Assembly: GCF_016583565.1 (NCBI RefSeq)
Contig: NZ_NRRF01000001.1
Location: 124,001 to 188,000, forward strand
Source: Thiocystis violacea
Lineage (GTDB): Bacteria > Pseudomonadota > Gammaproteobacteria > Chromatiales > Chromatiaceae
Direction: 5' to 3'
DNA length: 64,000 bases
Shown in pieces: positions 46,578 through 56,157 of the stretch. A model generated the notes under the pieces. That model was not told the DNA's origin, did no database searches, and was given only the letters and a program-made list of their open reading frames with translations. Each line of letters begins with the position of its first letter. Position 1 is the first letter of the stretch. A program made the translations under genes and the position numbers.

Positions 46578-48047
46578 ATGCGCTACCTGAGCCTCTCGCG
46601 TGCCGCACGCCTGGCCGGCATCACCCGTGCCGAGCTTCAGACGCGGATTCGCCGTGGCGATGTCGCGACATTCGAAGGCTCGGTAGCCGTCAATGATCTG
46701 CTCCGGCTCTATCCGAGCATCAGCCTGCGCGACGATGACGCGCTGGAGCGCGTCGAGCGCATCAAGGCGGATGCGCAACCCAAACTGCCGACCGGGGAGA
46801 CCGCATTGCCCGATCCGCAGGTGCTGCTGTCGCGACTGCACGGTCTGAGCCAGACCGTGGCCAGCCAGATGTCTGACATCGAGTCCCTCAAGCGACTGCT
46901 CGACCAGATCGGCGAGCGCATCGACACCATGGCGGGCGCGCGCGAAAGTGAGGTGTCTGGCCTGGCGCGCGAAGCCAGCGCCTGGCTGCGCGACGCGCGG
47001 GATCGACTCGCGGCCGAAGCGGCCACCAGCGCCCACTCCCAGCTCTACGCCAGAGACACCTTTCTTCGCATCATGGCCGCCAACGTCAAACTCATTCCCA
47101 GCGGACACGACTTCTTCGTCGAGGGCAACGAAACCATTCTGGACGCCTCCGTGCGCGCCGGTCTCAAGCTGAGCTACGGCTGCTCCAGCGGCAACTGCGG
47201 CAACTGCAAGGCGCGACTGATGAGCGGAGAGACCTGGAAGATGCGTGATCACGACTATGTGATCAGCGAGCGTGAGAAGGCCATGGGCTACATCCTGACC
47301 TGCTCGCACACCGCCGTCACCGACCTGGTGCTCGAGGCCGCCGAGGCGCTGTCCGTCGAGGACCTGCCCCGCCAGGAGATCCGCGCGAGCCTGCGCAAGA
47401 TGGAGCGCCTGTCACCGGATCTGGTGATGCTGAACGTCCAGACACCACGGACCCAGACACTGCGCTTCATGGCTGGTCAACGGGCACGCCTGACCTTGGA
47501 GGACGGCACCGCGCAAGAGCTGCCGATCGCAAGCTGCCCTTGCAACGGACGACATCTCTGGTTCCTGGTCAGACGCGGGGACGACGCCTTCTCCCAGGCC
47601 GTCTTCCAGCATCTGCGCCAGGGTCAAATGGTCGGCGTGGAGGGTCCGCGAGGTGACTTCGTGCTGCGCGAGGACTCGCCCGAGCCGGCGGTCTTCGTGG
47701 CCTTCGGAGACGGGATCGCGCCCATCAAGAGCCTGATCGAGCACGCGATCTCGATCGATCTGATCGAGTCGTTTCAACTCTACTGGACGACCTCTTATCC
47801 GGAGGGACACCATCAAGGCCGCTGGTGCCGCGCGCTCAAGGATGCGCTGGACAACTTCAGCTTCACGCCTTTATTGAGCAACGAGACCGCGGATGTCTTG
47901 GATGTGATGCGTGCGGATTTCTCCGAGGCCCAGCCGATGCGGTTCTACATCGCGGGGCCGGAGAATGACGTGGAGCCGCTGCGCGCGGCCCTGCTGGGGA
48001 TCGGCATCGAGCCGAATCGCATCGCGATCGAGCACACCGCGAGCTGA
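46578..48047 (+). CDS. HTH/[2Fe-2S] ferredoxin/flavin reductase-like fusion protein
   Basis: This 489-residue protein has an N-terminal MerR/excisionase-like helix-turn-helix (LSRAARLAGITRAELQTRI, about 4-45), a helical linker to about 155, a plant-type [2Fe-2S] ferredoxin domain with YGCSSGNCGNC and a distant YILTCSH (about 160-250), and a C-terminal FNR-like module (about 260-489) with EGPRGDFVLRE and FGDGIAPIKSLIEHA. The FAD motif RxYS is replaced by ELPIAS, so flavin binding is doubtful. Known relatives of the last two domains pass electrons from NAD(P)H to the iron-sulfur centre. The partner is probably connected with the DUF302 protein encoded two bases upstream. DNA binding is unproven. 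Confidence 0.85.
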   Translation: MRYLSLSRAARLAGITRAELQTRIRRGDVATFEGSVAVNDLLRLYPSISLRDDDALERVERIKADAQPKLPTGETALPDPQVLLSRLHGLSQTVASQMSDIESLKRLLDQIGERIDTMAGARESEVSGLAREASAWLRDARDRLAAEAATSAHSQLYARDTFLRIMAANVKLIPSGHDFFVEGNETILDASVRAGLKLSYGCSSGNCGNCKARLMSGETWKMRDHDYVISEREKAMGYILTCSHTAVTDLVLEAAEALSVEDLPRQEIRASLRKMERLSPDLVMLNVQTPRTQTLRFMAGQRARLTLEDGTAQELPIASCPCNGRHLWFLVRRGDDAFSQAVFQHLRQGQMVGVEGPRGDFVLREDSPEPAVFVAFGDGIAPIKSLIEHAISIDLIESFQLYWTTSYPEGHHQGRWCRALKDALDNFSFTPLLSNETADVLDVMRADFSEAQPMRFYIAGPENDVEPLRAALLGIGIEPNRIAIEHTAS

Positions 48048-48060
48048 CCGCGACGGCGAC

Positions 48061-48243
48061 TCACGCCGCGCGAGGGCGCGTCTGCTCTGCCGGCAGGAAC
48101 ACCGTCCCCTTTCCGAAACGATTGACGGCCAAATCCCGCACCCAGCTCGGGGCGTCCGCATACAATCTGATGTAGGTATATCCAAGGTCGCCTCGCACCA
48201 TGGACGCCACCCAGGATTCCAACTCGTTTTGTCTCTTTTCCAT
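48061..48243 (-). CDS. Small conserved-looking hypothetical protein
   Basis: This 60-residue protein starts MEKRQNELESWVASMVRGDL and has aromatic, well-ordered composition (YTYIRLYADAPSWVRDLAV), unlike random GC-rich frames. No family is recognised. It is transcribed toward the ferredoxin-reductase gene and ends 14 bases after it. A CRP/FNR-type dyad lies about 80 bases upstream of its ATG, supporting real, regulated expression. Confidence 0.55.
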   Translation of the reverse strand: MEKRQNELESWVASMVRGDLGYTYIRLYADAPSWVRDLAVNRFGKGTVFLPAEQTRPRAA

Positions 48244-48314
48244 TGTGACTGACTCCGAAATCAAGCCTGCCCTTCCTATATCGCCCGCCTGAGCGGCGAC
48301 TTGAGCCCCGCAGC

Positions 48315-48330
48315 CGTGATCCAGATCACA
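48315..48330. promoter_or_regulatory. CRP-type binding site candidate
   Basis: CGTGATCCAGATCACA matches the CRP consensus TGTGA-N6-TCACA at nine of ten positions. It is centred 79 bases upstream of the small gene at 48243 (minus strand). A CRP/FNR-family regulator is plausible. Confidence 0.5.
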
Positions 48331-48453
48331 GCGTCGGTCGAATGACCCGTCGCTCCGATCGGCGCCTTCGAGTCAAGCGCCTATCGTTATTACGAACCTG
48401 TCATCTCGTCAGATTATGTCCGGGAAGGCACAGAATCAACTCAGTACGATCAC

Positions 48454-48510
48454 TCTATACGGCGCAATGACCCTATGCGGCGTGATGACCCCCTATGCGG
48501 CGTGATGACC
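48454..48510. repeat. Short tandem repeat beside ubiG
   Basis: CCTATGCGGCGTGATGACC occurs twice with a 20-base period (48472-48490 and 48492-48510), preceded by a diverged copy with CTATACGGCGCAATGACC. The array ends seven bases before the ubiG stop codon on the opposite strand side. It is non-coding. Confidence 0.75.
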
Positions 48511-48517
48511 TGATCGG

Positions 48518-49270
48518 TCAGGGTTCATTGCGCTGCAACAGCAGCATGTAGTTCACGCCCTGCCAGCGCGTGAAGTGAAAGGCCCGGTTCAGCGGATTCA
48601 CGCGAACGCCCGTCTCATGCAGCAGACGAAAGTCGCGACCGAGCAGTTCGCGCGCCTGCCTCGGCGACACCAGCTTGCGATAGTGGTGCGTGCCGCGCGG
48701 TAACCAGCGCAACAGGTATTCGGCACCAACAATCGCAATGAGCCAGGCGGCGGGCGTACGGTTGATGCTGGCGACGAACATCAGCCCGCCGGGGCGCACC
48801 AGGCGTCGGCAATCCGCCAGGAAATCGGCAAGATGCTCGACGTGCTCGATGACCTCCATGTTGAGGACGACGTCGAACGAGGCGCCTTCCCGCACGAGTT
48901 GATCCACGCTCGCCAATCGATAGGTGATGTCCAGCCCGCTCCATTGGGCGTGCAGCTGGGCGACCTTAACGTTCTTCTCGGTGATCTCGATGCCGGTGAC
49001 CGCCGCCCCGAGGCGAGCCATGGACTCGCTGAGAATGCCTCCGCCACAGCCGATATCCAGCACGCTCACGCCTTCGAACGGCCGCTCCAGCGCCGGATCG
49101 CGCCCCAGAACGGACGCCAGGCGTTCACGGATGTAGTCCACCCGAAAGGCGTTCAGGCGATGCAGCGGCCAGAAGGGTCCCTCGGTGTCCCACCAGCGGT
49201 GGGCGAGACGCTCGAAGTAGGCCACTTCCTCGGGGTCGATACTCGGCGCTGTCAGATGAACGGCGGACAT
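48518..49270 (-). CDS. ubiG: Ubiquinone biosynthesis O-methyltransferase
   Basis: This 250-residue protein is a class I SAM methyltransferase with VLDIGCGGGILSESMARLGA, NMEVIEHVEHLADFL and the UbiG-typical N-terminus FERLAHRWWDTEGPFWPLHR. It performs both O-methylations of ubiquinone synthesis. GGAGT lies upstream of ATG 49270. It stands between a tandem repeat and zapE, which is transcribed in the same direction 148 bases upstream. Confidence 0.96.
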   Translation of the reverse strand: MSAVHLTAPSIDPEEVAYFERLAHRWWDTEGPFWPLHRLNAFRVDYIRERLASVLGRDPALERPFEGVSVLDIGCGGGILSESMARLGAAVTGIEITEKNVKVAQLHAQWSGLDITYRLASVDQLVREGASFDVVLNMEVIEHVEHLADFLADCRRLVRPGGLMFVASINRTPAAWLIAIVGAEYLLRWLPRGTHHYRKLVSPRQARELLGRDFRLLHETGVRVNPLNRAFHFTRWQGVNYMLLLQRNEP

Positions 49271-49418
49271 GGCGACTCCTCCAAAGGTGGTTCAACCGGG
49301 CGGCCAACCCATGGACGAGGTGCGCGCCAAGCACCTCGATGCCTGTGCGCCCCTCACCCACGCGCAACCCGAACGCTCTTTCTTGAGGGCCAGTGGCGGC
49401 TTTACAAGCGCCCCGTTG

Positions 49419-50486
49419 TCAGGCGTCGGGGACTGGAGCGGCGAGGTAGTCGGCCGATTGCATCTCCATCAGCCGGCTCAGCAGGCGCTCATGCGCGAAA
49501 TCCCGCAGGCCGCCCAGGTAGAGATCCTCGACCGGCGTCTCGGCCGAGAGCACCAGCTTGACGCGCTGGTCGTACAGCTCGTCCACCAGGTGCAGGAATC
49601 GGCGCGCGGCGGCCTCCTGCCGAGGCCCAAGCGGCGGCACCCCGGAGAGCAGCACCGTGTGGTACTCCCTGGCGATCTCGATATAGTCGGATGCCGACCG
49701 GGCGGTTGCGCAGAGGGTCGCGAAGTCGAGCCAGATCACATCCATCCCCAGCCCACGGACCGGAAAGACGCGACCGTTCACCCGGATATCACACGCGGAC
49801 GATTGGTGACCGCCGGTGAGCCGCTCGAAGTAGTCCGCAAGCTGACGCTCGCCGTTCTGAGCCGCCTGAAAGAAGACGCCCTCCCGCGTCAGGGCGCGCA
49901 ACCGATAGTCGATCCCTCCGTCCAGCTCCATGACCCGCGTATGCTGCTTCAGCAAGTCGATGGCGGGCAGAAACGACTGCCGTTGCAGCCCGTTGCGGTA
50001 GAGCGCGTCGGGCGGCGTATTGGCGGTGGTCACCAGGGTCATGCCACGCGAGAAGAGCGCCCGGAGCAGGCCGTACAGCAGCATGGCATCCGTGATGTCC
50101 GTGACCAGAAATTCATCCAGGCAGAGGACGCGGACCTCCGCGCGCAGCCGGTCTGCCACGACCTCCAATGGATCCGGCTGCTTGGGCAGACGCGCCATGA
50201 CCTCGTGGATGTCGCGCATGAAGTGATGGAAGTGCACCCGTCGCTTGCCCGGGAGCTCCAGGTCCTTGACGAACCAATCCATCAGATAGGTCTTACCGCG
50301 CCCGACGTCGCCCCAGAGATAGACACCAGGCACCGGCCGAACTGGCCCGGAGAGCTTGCTTCGGAGCTGGCCCCAGAGGCCGCGCGACGGCGCCTCGAAC
50401 CGGGTTTGAGCGAGCTCCTGATGGAGTGAAAAAAGTGCGTCGCTCGCTTGACGCTGAGCCGCATCGAGGGGTTTGAAGGTAGACAC
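49419..50486 (-). CDS. zapE: Cell division protein ZapE (AFG1-like ATPase)
   Basis: The 355-residue ATPase has Walker A WGDVGRGKT, Walker B VLCLDEFLVTD and the AFG1 family blocks RVHFHHFM, TTANTPPDALY and LHLVDELYDQRVKL. ZapE acts at the division ring and is needed under anaerobic or heat stress in Escherichia coli. The length fits the family. The upstream 230-base gap is AT-rich near 50600-50635 and probably holds its promoter. Confidence 0.94.
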   Translation of the reverse strand: MSTFKPLDAAQRQASDALFSLHQELAQTRFEAPSRGLWGQLRSKLSGPVRPVPGVYLWGDVGRGKTYLMDWFVKDLELPGKRRVHFHHFMRDIHEVMARLPKQPDPLEVVADRLRAEVRVLCLDEFLVTDITDAMLLYGLLRALFSRGMTLVTTANTPPDALYRNGLQRQSFLPAIDLLKQHTRVMELDGGIDYRLRALTREGVFFQAAQNGERQLADYFERLTGGHQSSACDIRVNGRVFPVRGLGMDVIWLDFATLCATARSASDYIEIAREYHTVLLSGVPPLGPRQEAAARRFLHLVDELYDQRVKLVLSAETPVEDLYLGGLRDFAHERLLSRLMEMQSADYLAAPVPDA

Positions 50487-50716
50487 GGGCGTTTTCTGAG
50501 CCGAAGTGGAAGGCGCCGCCGCTCAAGATCACGCGACACGCCGGGCTGAAGCTCGCATTGAGCTGAAGCCCACATTGATACCATTACCTCAACCCTGATG
50601 ACAAACGATCAGTCATTTATAAAATAAATACAGGCTTCGTGAACCTTTCGCCCGGCGGGTTCGAATAGGGCTCGATCCGCCGTGCATCGTCGCCTCTCAA
50701 CCGGCCCTTTGGCGCA

Positions 50717-51904
50717 TCATCCGACACCTGCCAGGTATGCGCCGAGGCGGCTCACCGCCTCGTCCAGCTGAGCGAGGTCACGGGTATAGGCAAAGCGGAC
50801 GTGACGCGCCGCGCCATGATCGCCGAAGTCGTGCCCTGGCGTGATGGCGACGCCGACCTCTTCGAGCAGGCCCGTTGCGAACGCCATCGAGTCCATGCCG
50901 CAGTGCGCGGGCAGGTCCGCGTAGAGATAGAAGGCGCCGTTCGGTCGATGGGGGATCGCGAAGCCAAGCTCGCGCAAGGCGGGAAAGAGGCGGTCACGTC
51001 GCTGCTGAAAGGACTCCCGGCGCGCCTCGAGAATGCGCTTGGCGTCGTCTCCAAAAGCGGCCAAGGCAGCATGCTGCGCCGGTGTATTCGCGGCGATGAA
51101 GAGGTTCTGCGCGAGACGCTCCATGACCTCCACCGCATCCTCTGGCCCCACCAGCCAACCGAGCCGCCAACCGGTCATCCCGAAATACTTCGAAAAGCTG
51201 TTGATGACATAGAGGTCCTGGCAGCCGACAGACAAGGCCGTTTCATCCGGGATGCCATAGGTCAGGCCCTGATAGATCTCATCGACGATGAGCGCGGCGC
51301 CCCGCGAGCGACAGAAGGCGTGCAACGCCGAGATCTCCGATCGACTCAGGACAGACCCCGTGGGATTCGCCGGTGAGGCGACGACGACCGCTCGAATCCC
51401 CGGCACCCAGGCCGCGCGCGCCGCTTCCACCGTCAGGCGGTAGTGCGTCTCGGCGCTCAAGGGCACCGCAACGCAGTTGCAGCCCATGAGCCCGAGGACC
51501 TGCCGGTAGCATGGATACGAGGGATCTCCCAGCAGCACCGAATCACCGGGCTCGAGCAGTGCGGAGAACACGAGCTGCAGGGCGCCCGAGGCGCCTGGTG
51601 TCACCAGGATCCGCCGTGGCGCCACATCGAGACCGTAGCGATGACCATAGTAGTCTGCGATGGCGCCTCGCAGCTCGGGCAACCCAGCCGCTGCCGTGTA
51701 GTGCGTCCGCCCGGATGCAAGCGCTGCCCGCCCGGCCTCGACGATCGGCGCGGGCGTGGAGAAGTCCGGCTCTCCGATCTCCAGGTGCAGGATGGATCGC
51801 CCCTCGGCCTCCAGTGCGTGCGCCCGGCCGAGCAGACGCATCACATGAAAGGGCTGAACGCGCCGCGCGCGGCCCGTCAGCGCGGAGACCTCGTTCTCCT
51901 TCAT
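50717..51904 (-). CDS. Class I/II PLP-dependent aminotransferase
   Basis: This protein of about 395 residues is a fold-type I aminotransferase with LEIGEPDFSTPAPI, VASPANPTGSVLS, IVDEIYQGLTY, the PLP Lys in NSFSKYFGMTGWRLGW and the substrate-carboxylate Arg in HVRFAYT. Similar to AspC/YbdL-like enzymes, but the amino donor and acceptor cannot be fixed. Its ATG at 51904 overlaps the upstream phosphatase stop by one base (TGATG), suggesting translational coupling; GTG at 51907 is an alternative. Confidence 0.93.
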   Translation of the reverse strand: MKENEVSALTGRARRVQPFHVMRLLGRAHALEAEGRSILHLEIGEPDFSTPAPIVEAGRAALASGRTHYTAAAGLPELRGAIADYYGHRYGLDVAPRRILVTPGASGALQLVFSALLEPGDSVLLGDPSYPCYRQVLGLMGCNCVAVPLSAETHYRLTVEAARAAWVPGIRAVVVASPANPTGSVLSRSEISALHAFCRSRGAALIVDEIYQGLTYGIPDETALSVGCQDLYVINSFSKYFGMTGWRLGWLVGPEDAVEVMERLAQNLFIAANTPAQHAALAAFGDDAKRILEARRESFQQRRDRLFPALRELGFAIPHRPNGAFYLYADLPAHCGMDSMAFATGLLEEVGVAITPGHDFGDHGAARHVRFAYTRDLAQLDEAVSRLGAYLAGVG

Positions 51905-52692
51905 CACAGCGCCTCGGCGCCCCGATTGACCTGACGGTGCAGCCGATCGAGTGCATTCAGGTCCACGCAGTCGCTCTCGCCGAGATCTCCGACCAGGACC
52001 CGCGGCGAGGCACCAGGCTCGCCGAGCTGATCGAGAATCAAGGGTGCATCACCGAAGTCCTGCCCGACCGTATAGGCGTTGGTGGTGATCACCAGCGCCC
52101 TCAGACCGGCATCCAGGGCCGCGCGGGCGCCGTTGTCCGAATCCTCGAAGGCGATGCAGTCGCTCGGCGCCAGGCCCAGCCGATCCAGGGCCAGCTGGAA
52201 GATGTCCGGAGCCGGCTTCTTCGCCGGCACGACATCGCCGGCGGCGATGACATCGAACCAGCCGGCAAGGCCCCGCTCCCCGACATGCGCCAGCAGCTCG
52301 GCGACGTTCTCAGGCGTCGTGGTGGTCGCGATGGCGAGCCGGATCCCCGCCTCGCGCGCCTCGCGCCACAGACGCAGCACGCCGGGGCGCAGTGGGATCG
52401 CCCCCTCGCTCAGCATGGCCAGGTAATGTCGCGTCTTGCGGCGATGCAGATCGGCGATGAAGGCATCGGCGTCCTGCTCGAGGTCGAGCTGGATGCCTTC
52501 CCGCTCCATGAAGAAGCGAATGCGCTCCTTGCCCCCGGTGACGGCCAGTAGCTCGCCATAGAGCGGCGGATCCCAATGCCAGTCCAGCCCGGCCTCGGCG
52601 AAGGCCGCATTGAAGGCCGGCCGATGCCCGTCGCGCTCGGTGTCCGCGACAGTGCCATCCACATCGAAGATCAAAGCCTTGAATCCGAGCAT
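51904..52692 (-). CDS. CbbY-like HAD phosphatase
   Basis: This 262-residue HAD-superfamily hydrolase has motif I FDVDGTVADTE, a helical cap, TTTTPENVAELL as motif II region, and the Lys-Asp motifs PAKKPAPDIF and FEDSDNGARAA. Cap and core best resemble CbbY, which removes the inhibitor xylulose-1,5-bisphosphate in Calvin-cycle autotrophs. Other sugar phosphatases or beta-phosphoglucomutases are possible. ATG 52692 has GGAG seven bases upstream. No other Calvin-cycle gene is nearby. Confidence 0.85.
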   Translation of the reverse strand: MLGFKALIFDVDGTVADTERDGHRPAFNAAFAEAGLDWHWDPPLYGELLAVTGGKERIRFFMEREGIQLDLEQDADAFIADLHRRKTRHYLAMLSEGAIPLRPGVLRLWREAREAGIRLAIATTTTPENVAELLAHVGERGLAGWFDVIAAGDVVPAKKPAPDIFQLALDRLGLAPSDCIAFEDSDNGARAALDAGLRALVITTNAYTVGQDFGDAPLILDQLGEPGASPRVLVGDLGESDCVDLNALDRLHRQVNRGAEAL

Positions 52693-52901
52693 AAGAGAAC
52701 TCCAGGTTACAGCCCGCGCGGCAGGAAAACAGGGGCGCAAAGGTTAACCGAGTCTTGGGGCACGTGCCTCCCTGCTTCGTGCTACACAGTTGCCCCCCGG
52801 TCTGTGATCTGGTACTTAAGCACGTTTTCGCGGTACGGATCACCGATAACATCGGATTCGAGCTGCAGGCATCCAACGATTAGAGCCTTCGGGAGACAAC
52901 A

Positions 52902-53336
52902 ATGGCCGAAGCAAGAGCACACGAAGCCGAGTCGTTCACGTTCGAGCCCTACGACGTGGGGAGCAACGAGGAATACATGAATCCGGAGCAGGAGGAGCAC
53001 TTCCGAGAGATCCTGCTTGCCTGGAAGAAATCCCTGATGGAAGAGGTGGATCGGACCGTCCATCACATGCAGGACGAGGCGACCAACTTCCCAGACCCCA
53101 ACGATCGCGCGACCCAGGAGTCTGAATTCAGCCTTGAGCTGCGTACCCGCGACCGCGAACGCAAGCTCATCAAAAAGATCGACGAGGCCCTGACGCGCCT
53201 CGACGAGCACGACTACGGCTACTGCGAGGCCTGCGGCGTCGAGATCGGCATCCGCCGCCTCGAGGCCCGTCCGACGGCCACGCTCTGCATCGACTGCAAG
53301 ACGCTGGACGAGATCCGCGAAAAGCAGCGCGGCTAA
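52902..53336 (+). CDS. dksA: RNA polymerase-binding transcription factor DksA
   Basis: This 144-residue protein has an N-terminal coiled coil with the tip acidic residues ([20 protein letters not shown]) and a C-terminal zinc finger ([16 protein letters not shown]). It binds the RNA polymerase secondary channel and works with ppGpp in the stringent response. It is divergent from the CbbY-like gene and leads into gluQ by 26 bases, the usual gammaproteobacterial pair. Confidence 0.97.
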   Translation: MAEARAHEAESFTFEPYDVGSNEEYMNPEQEEHFREILLAWKKSLMEEVDRTVHHMQDEATNFPDPNDRATQESEFSLELRTRDRERKLIKKIDEALTRLDEHDYGYCEACGVEIGIRRLEARPTATLCIDCKTLDEIREKQRG

Positions 53337-53362
53337 ACCCGCCAATAGCTGCCTCACCCCAG

Positions 53363-54295
53363 ATGGGCGGGCGATCGCCAGCCGTCGCCCGCGTCTACCG
53401 GGGGCGTTTCGCGCCCTCCCCCACAGGCCCTTTGCACTTCGGCTCCCTGCTCGCCGCCATGGCGAGCTTTGCCGACGCGCGCGCCTGCGGCGGCGCCTGG
53501 CTCGTCCGCATGGAGGACCTCGATCGTCCGCGCGAGGTCGCCGGGGCCGCCGAGCGCATTCTCGACACCCTGCGCGCCTTCGGACTCGAGTGGGACGAGC
53601 CGGTCATCTATCAGCGGGAGCGCGCCCCGGCCTATGCAGCGGCCCTGCAGGCGCTCGACGCTCAGGGGCTCACCTATCCCTGCGGCTGCAGCCGTGCCGA
53701 GATCGTCAGACTGGGTCGCATGGGCGCCGAAGGCCCCATCTACCCGGGGACCTGCAGCCAGGGCCTCGCGCCGGGCATGCGGGCACGCAGCATTCGCGTC
53801 AGAACGCGGGCACAGCCCATGCACTTCACCGACCGCATCCAGGGCGAACAGACCCAATCGGTCGAAGACAGCACGGGCGACTTCGTGCTGCGCCGCGCGG
53901 ACGGGATCCATGCCTACCAGCTCGCGGTCGTGGTGGATGACGCCTGGCAGGAGATCACGCACGTCGTGCGTGGCGCCGATCTACTCGGCTCCACGCCGCG
54001 TCAGATCCTCCTTCAGCGCGCCCTGGGGCTCCCCGAGCCCAGCTACGCGCACATCCCCCTGGTGTTGGATGACCGGGGGCGCAAGTTGAGCAAATCGCTG
54101 GCCTCCGCGCCAGTCGATGCAAGCGACCCGCTGCCGGCCATGCACAGGGCCTGGGCATGCCTCGGGCAGCCTCCGGTGACTGGCGCCGGCTCGCCGGCGG
54201 CATTCTGGAAACGGGCAATCGAGGAATGGCGGATCGAGCGGATCCCGCGACGCATGAGCATCGGCCCTCAGCGTCTCGCGCCTGTCGATCGCTGA
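53363..54295 (+). CDS. gluQ: Glutamyl-Q tRNA(Asp) synthetase
   Basis: This 310-residue protein is a truncated class I synthetase with the HIGH-like GPLHFGSLLAA, RMEDLDRPR, zinc-binding Cys in YPCGCSRAEI and YPGTC, and the KMSKS-like KLSKS. It glutamylates queuosine in tRNA-Asp and lacks an anticodon domain, as the family requires. It lies directly after dksA, the common pairing, and probably shares its transcript. Confidence 0.95.
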   Translation: MGGRSPAVARVYRGRFAPSPTGPLHFGSLLAAMASFADARACGGAWLVRMEDLDRPREVAGAAERILDTLRAFGLEWDEPVIYQRERAPAYAAALQALDAQGLTYPCGCSRAEIVRLGRMGAEGPIYPGTCSQGLAPGMRARSIRVRTRAQPMHFTDRIQGEQTQSVEDSTGDFVLRRADGIHAYQLAVVVDDAWQEITHVVRGADLLGSTPRQILLQRALGLPEPSYAHIPLVLDDRGRKLSKSLASAPVDASDPLPAMHRAWACLGQPPVTGAGSPAAFWKRAIEEWRIERIPRRMSIGPQRLAPVDR

Positions 54296-54483
54296 GCGAC
54301 GATTGGCGGATGCGGCGCGTGTGTCACGCGCCTGATCCAGGCGTTTTCGAGAGCGCATGGGCACCGTCCGCGTTGCGAACTCGAACGCATGCCCGCCGCT
54401 TGGCGGACCCGCCCATTCGGGCGGGCGAGTTGGTCGAACAGCAGCCGTCAGATTGGAGGATTCAGCCTGCGCCCTTCGGGCGT

Positions 54484-55365
54484 TCAGGCGTTCAGGGCCT
54501 GAAAATTCCGCAGATAGGCCGAGAAGGACTCGCCCAGCTCCGGATGGGCGAGACCAAACTCCACGGTCGCCTCCAGATAACCCAACTTGCTGCCGCAATC
54601 GTAGCGCTTGCCTTCGAAGGGATAGGCGATCACAGGCTCGTCCTCCAGCAAGGCGGAGATGGCATCGGTCAACTGAATCTCACCGCCCGCGCCCTTCGGC
54701 GTTTGCTCCAGCTTCTCGAAGATCCTAGGCGTCAGCACATAGCGCCCGACCACCGCAAGATTGGAGGGTGCGTCGGCCGGCGCCGGCTTCTCCACGATGG
54801 AGACCACGCGCATCTCGCCGTCCGGTCCCTTCTCGACCTGGACGATACCGTACTTGTTGGTCTCCTCGCGGGGCACCTCCTGGACGCTCAGGACACTGCA
54901 GCCATAGCGCTCGTAGACATCGGACATCTGCTCGACGACGCCCTTGCCGCTGGTGCGGATGAGGTCATCGGCGAGCAGGATCGCGAAAGGCTCGTCTCCC
55001 ACGACCGGCTTGGCGCAGAGCACCGCATGCCCGAGACCCAGCGCCTCCGATTGGCGGACATAGATGCAACTTGCATTGCTCGGCAGGACATTCCGAACGA
55101 TGTCCAGGAGCTTGTGCTTTCCGGCATCCTCCAACTCATGCTCCAGCTCGTAGGCCACGTCGAAGTGGTCCTCGATGGAGCGTTTGCTGCGGCCCGTGAT
55201 GAAGACCAACTGATCGACGCCGCCAGCCTCCGCCTCTTCCGCGGCATACTGGATCAGGGGTTTGTCGACAATCGGCAGCATCTCCTTGGGGCTCGCCTTG
55301 GTCGCCGGCAAGAAACGCGTTCCGAGACCAGCAACAGGAAATACCGCTTTACGGATCTTCGCCAT
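54484..55365 (-). CDS. galU: UTP--glucose-1-phosphate uridylyltransferase
   Basis: This 293-residue nucleotidyltransferase starts [20 protein letters not shown] and has [31 protein letters not shown] and [20 protein letters not shown]. It makes UDP-glucose for cell-envelope polysaccharides and sugars. ATG 55365 has AGGA upstream and fits the family; the longer frame is not used. The gap of about 188 bases to gluQ contains no gene. Confidence 0.95.
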   Translation of the reverse strand: MAKIRKAVFPVAGLGTRFLPATKASPKEMLPIVDKPLIQYAAEEAEAGGVDQLVFITGRSKRSIEDHFDVAYELEHELEDAGKHKLLDIVRNVLPSNASCIYVRQSEALGLGHAVLCAKPVVGDEPFAILLADDLIRTSGKGVVEQMSDVYERYGCSVLSVQEVPREETNKYGIVQVEKGPDGEMRVVSIVEKPAPADAPSNLAVVGRYVLTPRIFEKLEQTPKGAGGEIQLTDAISALLEDEPVIAYPFEGKRYDCGSKLGYLEATVEFGLAHPELGESFSAYLRNFQALNA

Positions 55366-55415
55366 GGTTATCCTCTCCAATACCGAAAACAAGATTTAGA
55401 TCAACAGGATTCAGC

Positions 55416-56117
55416 TCAAAGGCCGACCAGGGAGCGATCGATGTCGAGCATCGCCGCCCAGGGGTCGGCAGCCTCGGTGATCGGACGACCGATCACAAGA
55501 AAGTCAGATCCCGCCGCCACCGCCTCGGCGGGTGTCATCACGCGCTTCTGATCGCCGACAGCGGCCCCGGCTGGACGCACGCCCGGCGTCACCAATCGGA
55601 AATCCGGCCCCAACGCGGCGCGAACCGCGGTGGACTCCAACGGCGAGCAGACGACACCATCGAGCCCGGCCTCACCGCCCAACCGCGCCAAGGCGAGCAC
55701 ACGATCGAGCGGCTTCCCTGGACAGCCGACCGCGGCGAGATCGGCCTCATCCAGGCTGGTCAGGACGGTCACGCCAATCAGCAGCGGCGGAGCCTCCATC
55801 CGGCTCAGACGCTCGCGCGCCGCCGCCATCATCCGCGCGCCCCCGGAGGCATGCACGTTCACCATCCAGACCCCGAGGTCCGCCGCCGCCGCGCAGGCCG
55901 CCGCAACCGTATTCGGGATGTCGTGAAATTTGAGGTCCAGGAAGACGTCGAAGCCGCGTGTTTGCAGCGCCCGCACGAAACTGGGGCCAAGCCTGGTGAA
56001 GAGCTCCTTACCCACCTTCAAACGGCAGCGACTCGGATCCAGCTGCTCGACGAGCGCCAAGGCAGGTGCCTCGGCGGCATAGTCGAGCGCGACGATGATG
56101 CGTTTGGAATCAGACAC
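55416..56117 (-). CDS. pyrF: Orotidine 5'-phosphate decarboxylase
   Basis: This 233-residue TIM barrel has the catalytic block [12 protein letters not shown] and later [20 protein letters not shown] and [10 protein letters not shown]. It makes UMP, the last step of de novo pyrimidine synthesis. It follows lapB at 40 bases, matching the conserved lapB-pyrF order. Confidence 0.97.
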   Translation of the reverse strand: MSDSKRIIVALDYAAEAPALALVEQLDPSRCRLKVGKELFTRLGPSFVRALQTRGFDVFLDLKFHDIPNTVAAACAAAADLGVWMVNVHASGGARMMAAARERLSRMEAPPLLIGVTVLTSLDEADLAAVGCPGKPLDRVLALARLGGEAGLDGVVCSPLESTAVRAALGPDFRLVTPGVRPAGAAVGDQKRVMTPAEAVAAGSDFLVIGRPITEAADPWAAMLDIDRSLVGL

Positions 56118-56157
56118 AGGCTCGAATCGGCTCCTTGAAATGGGGTCGCGACGGAAC

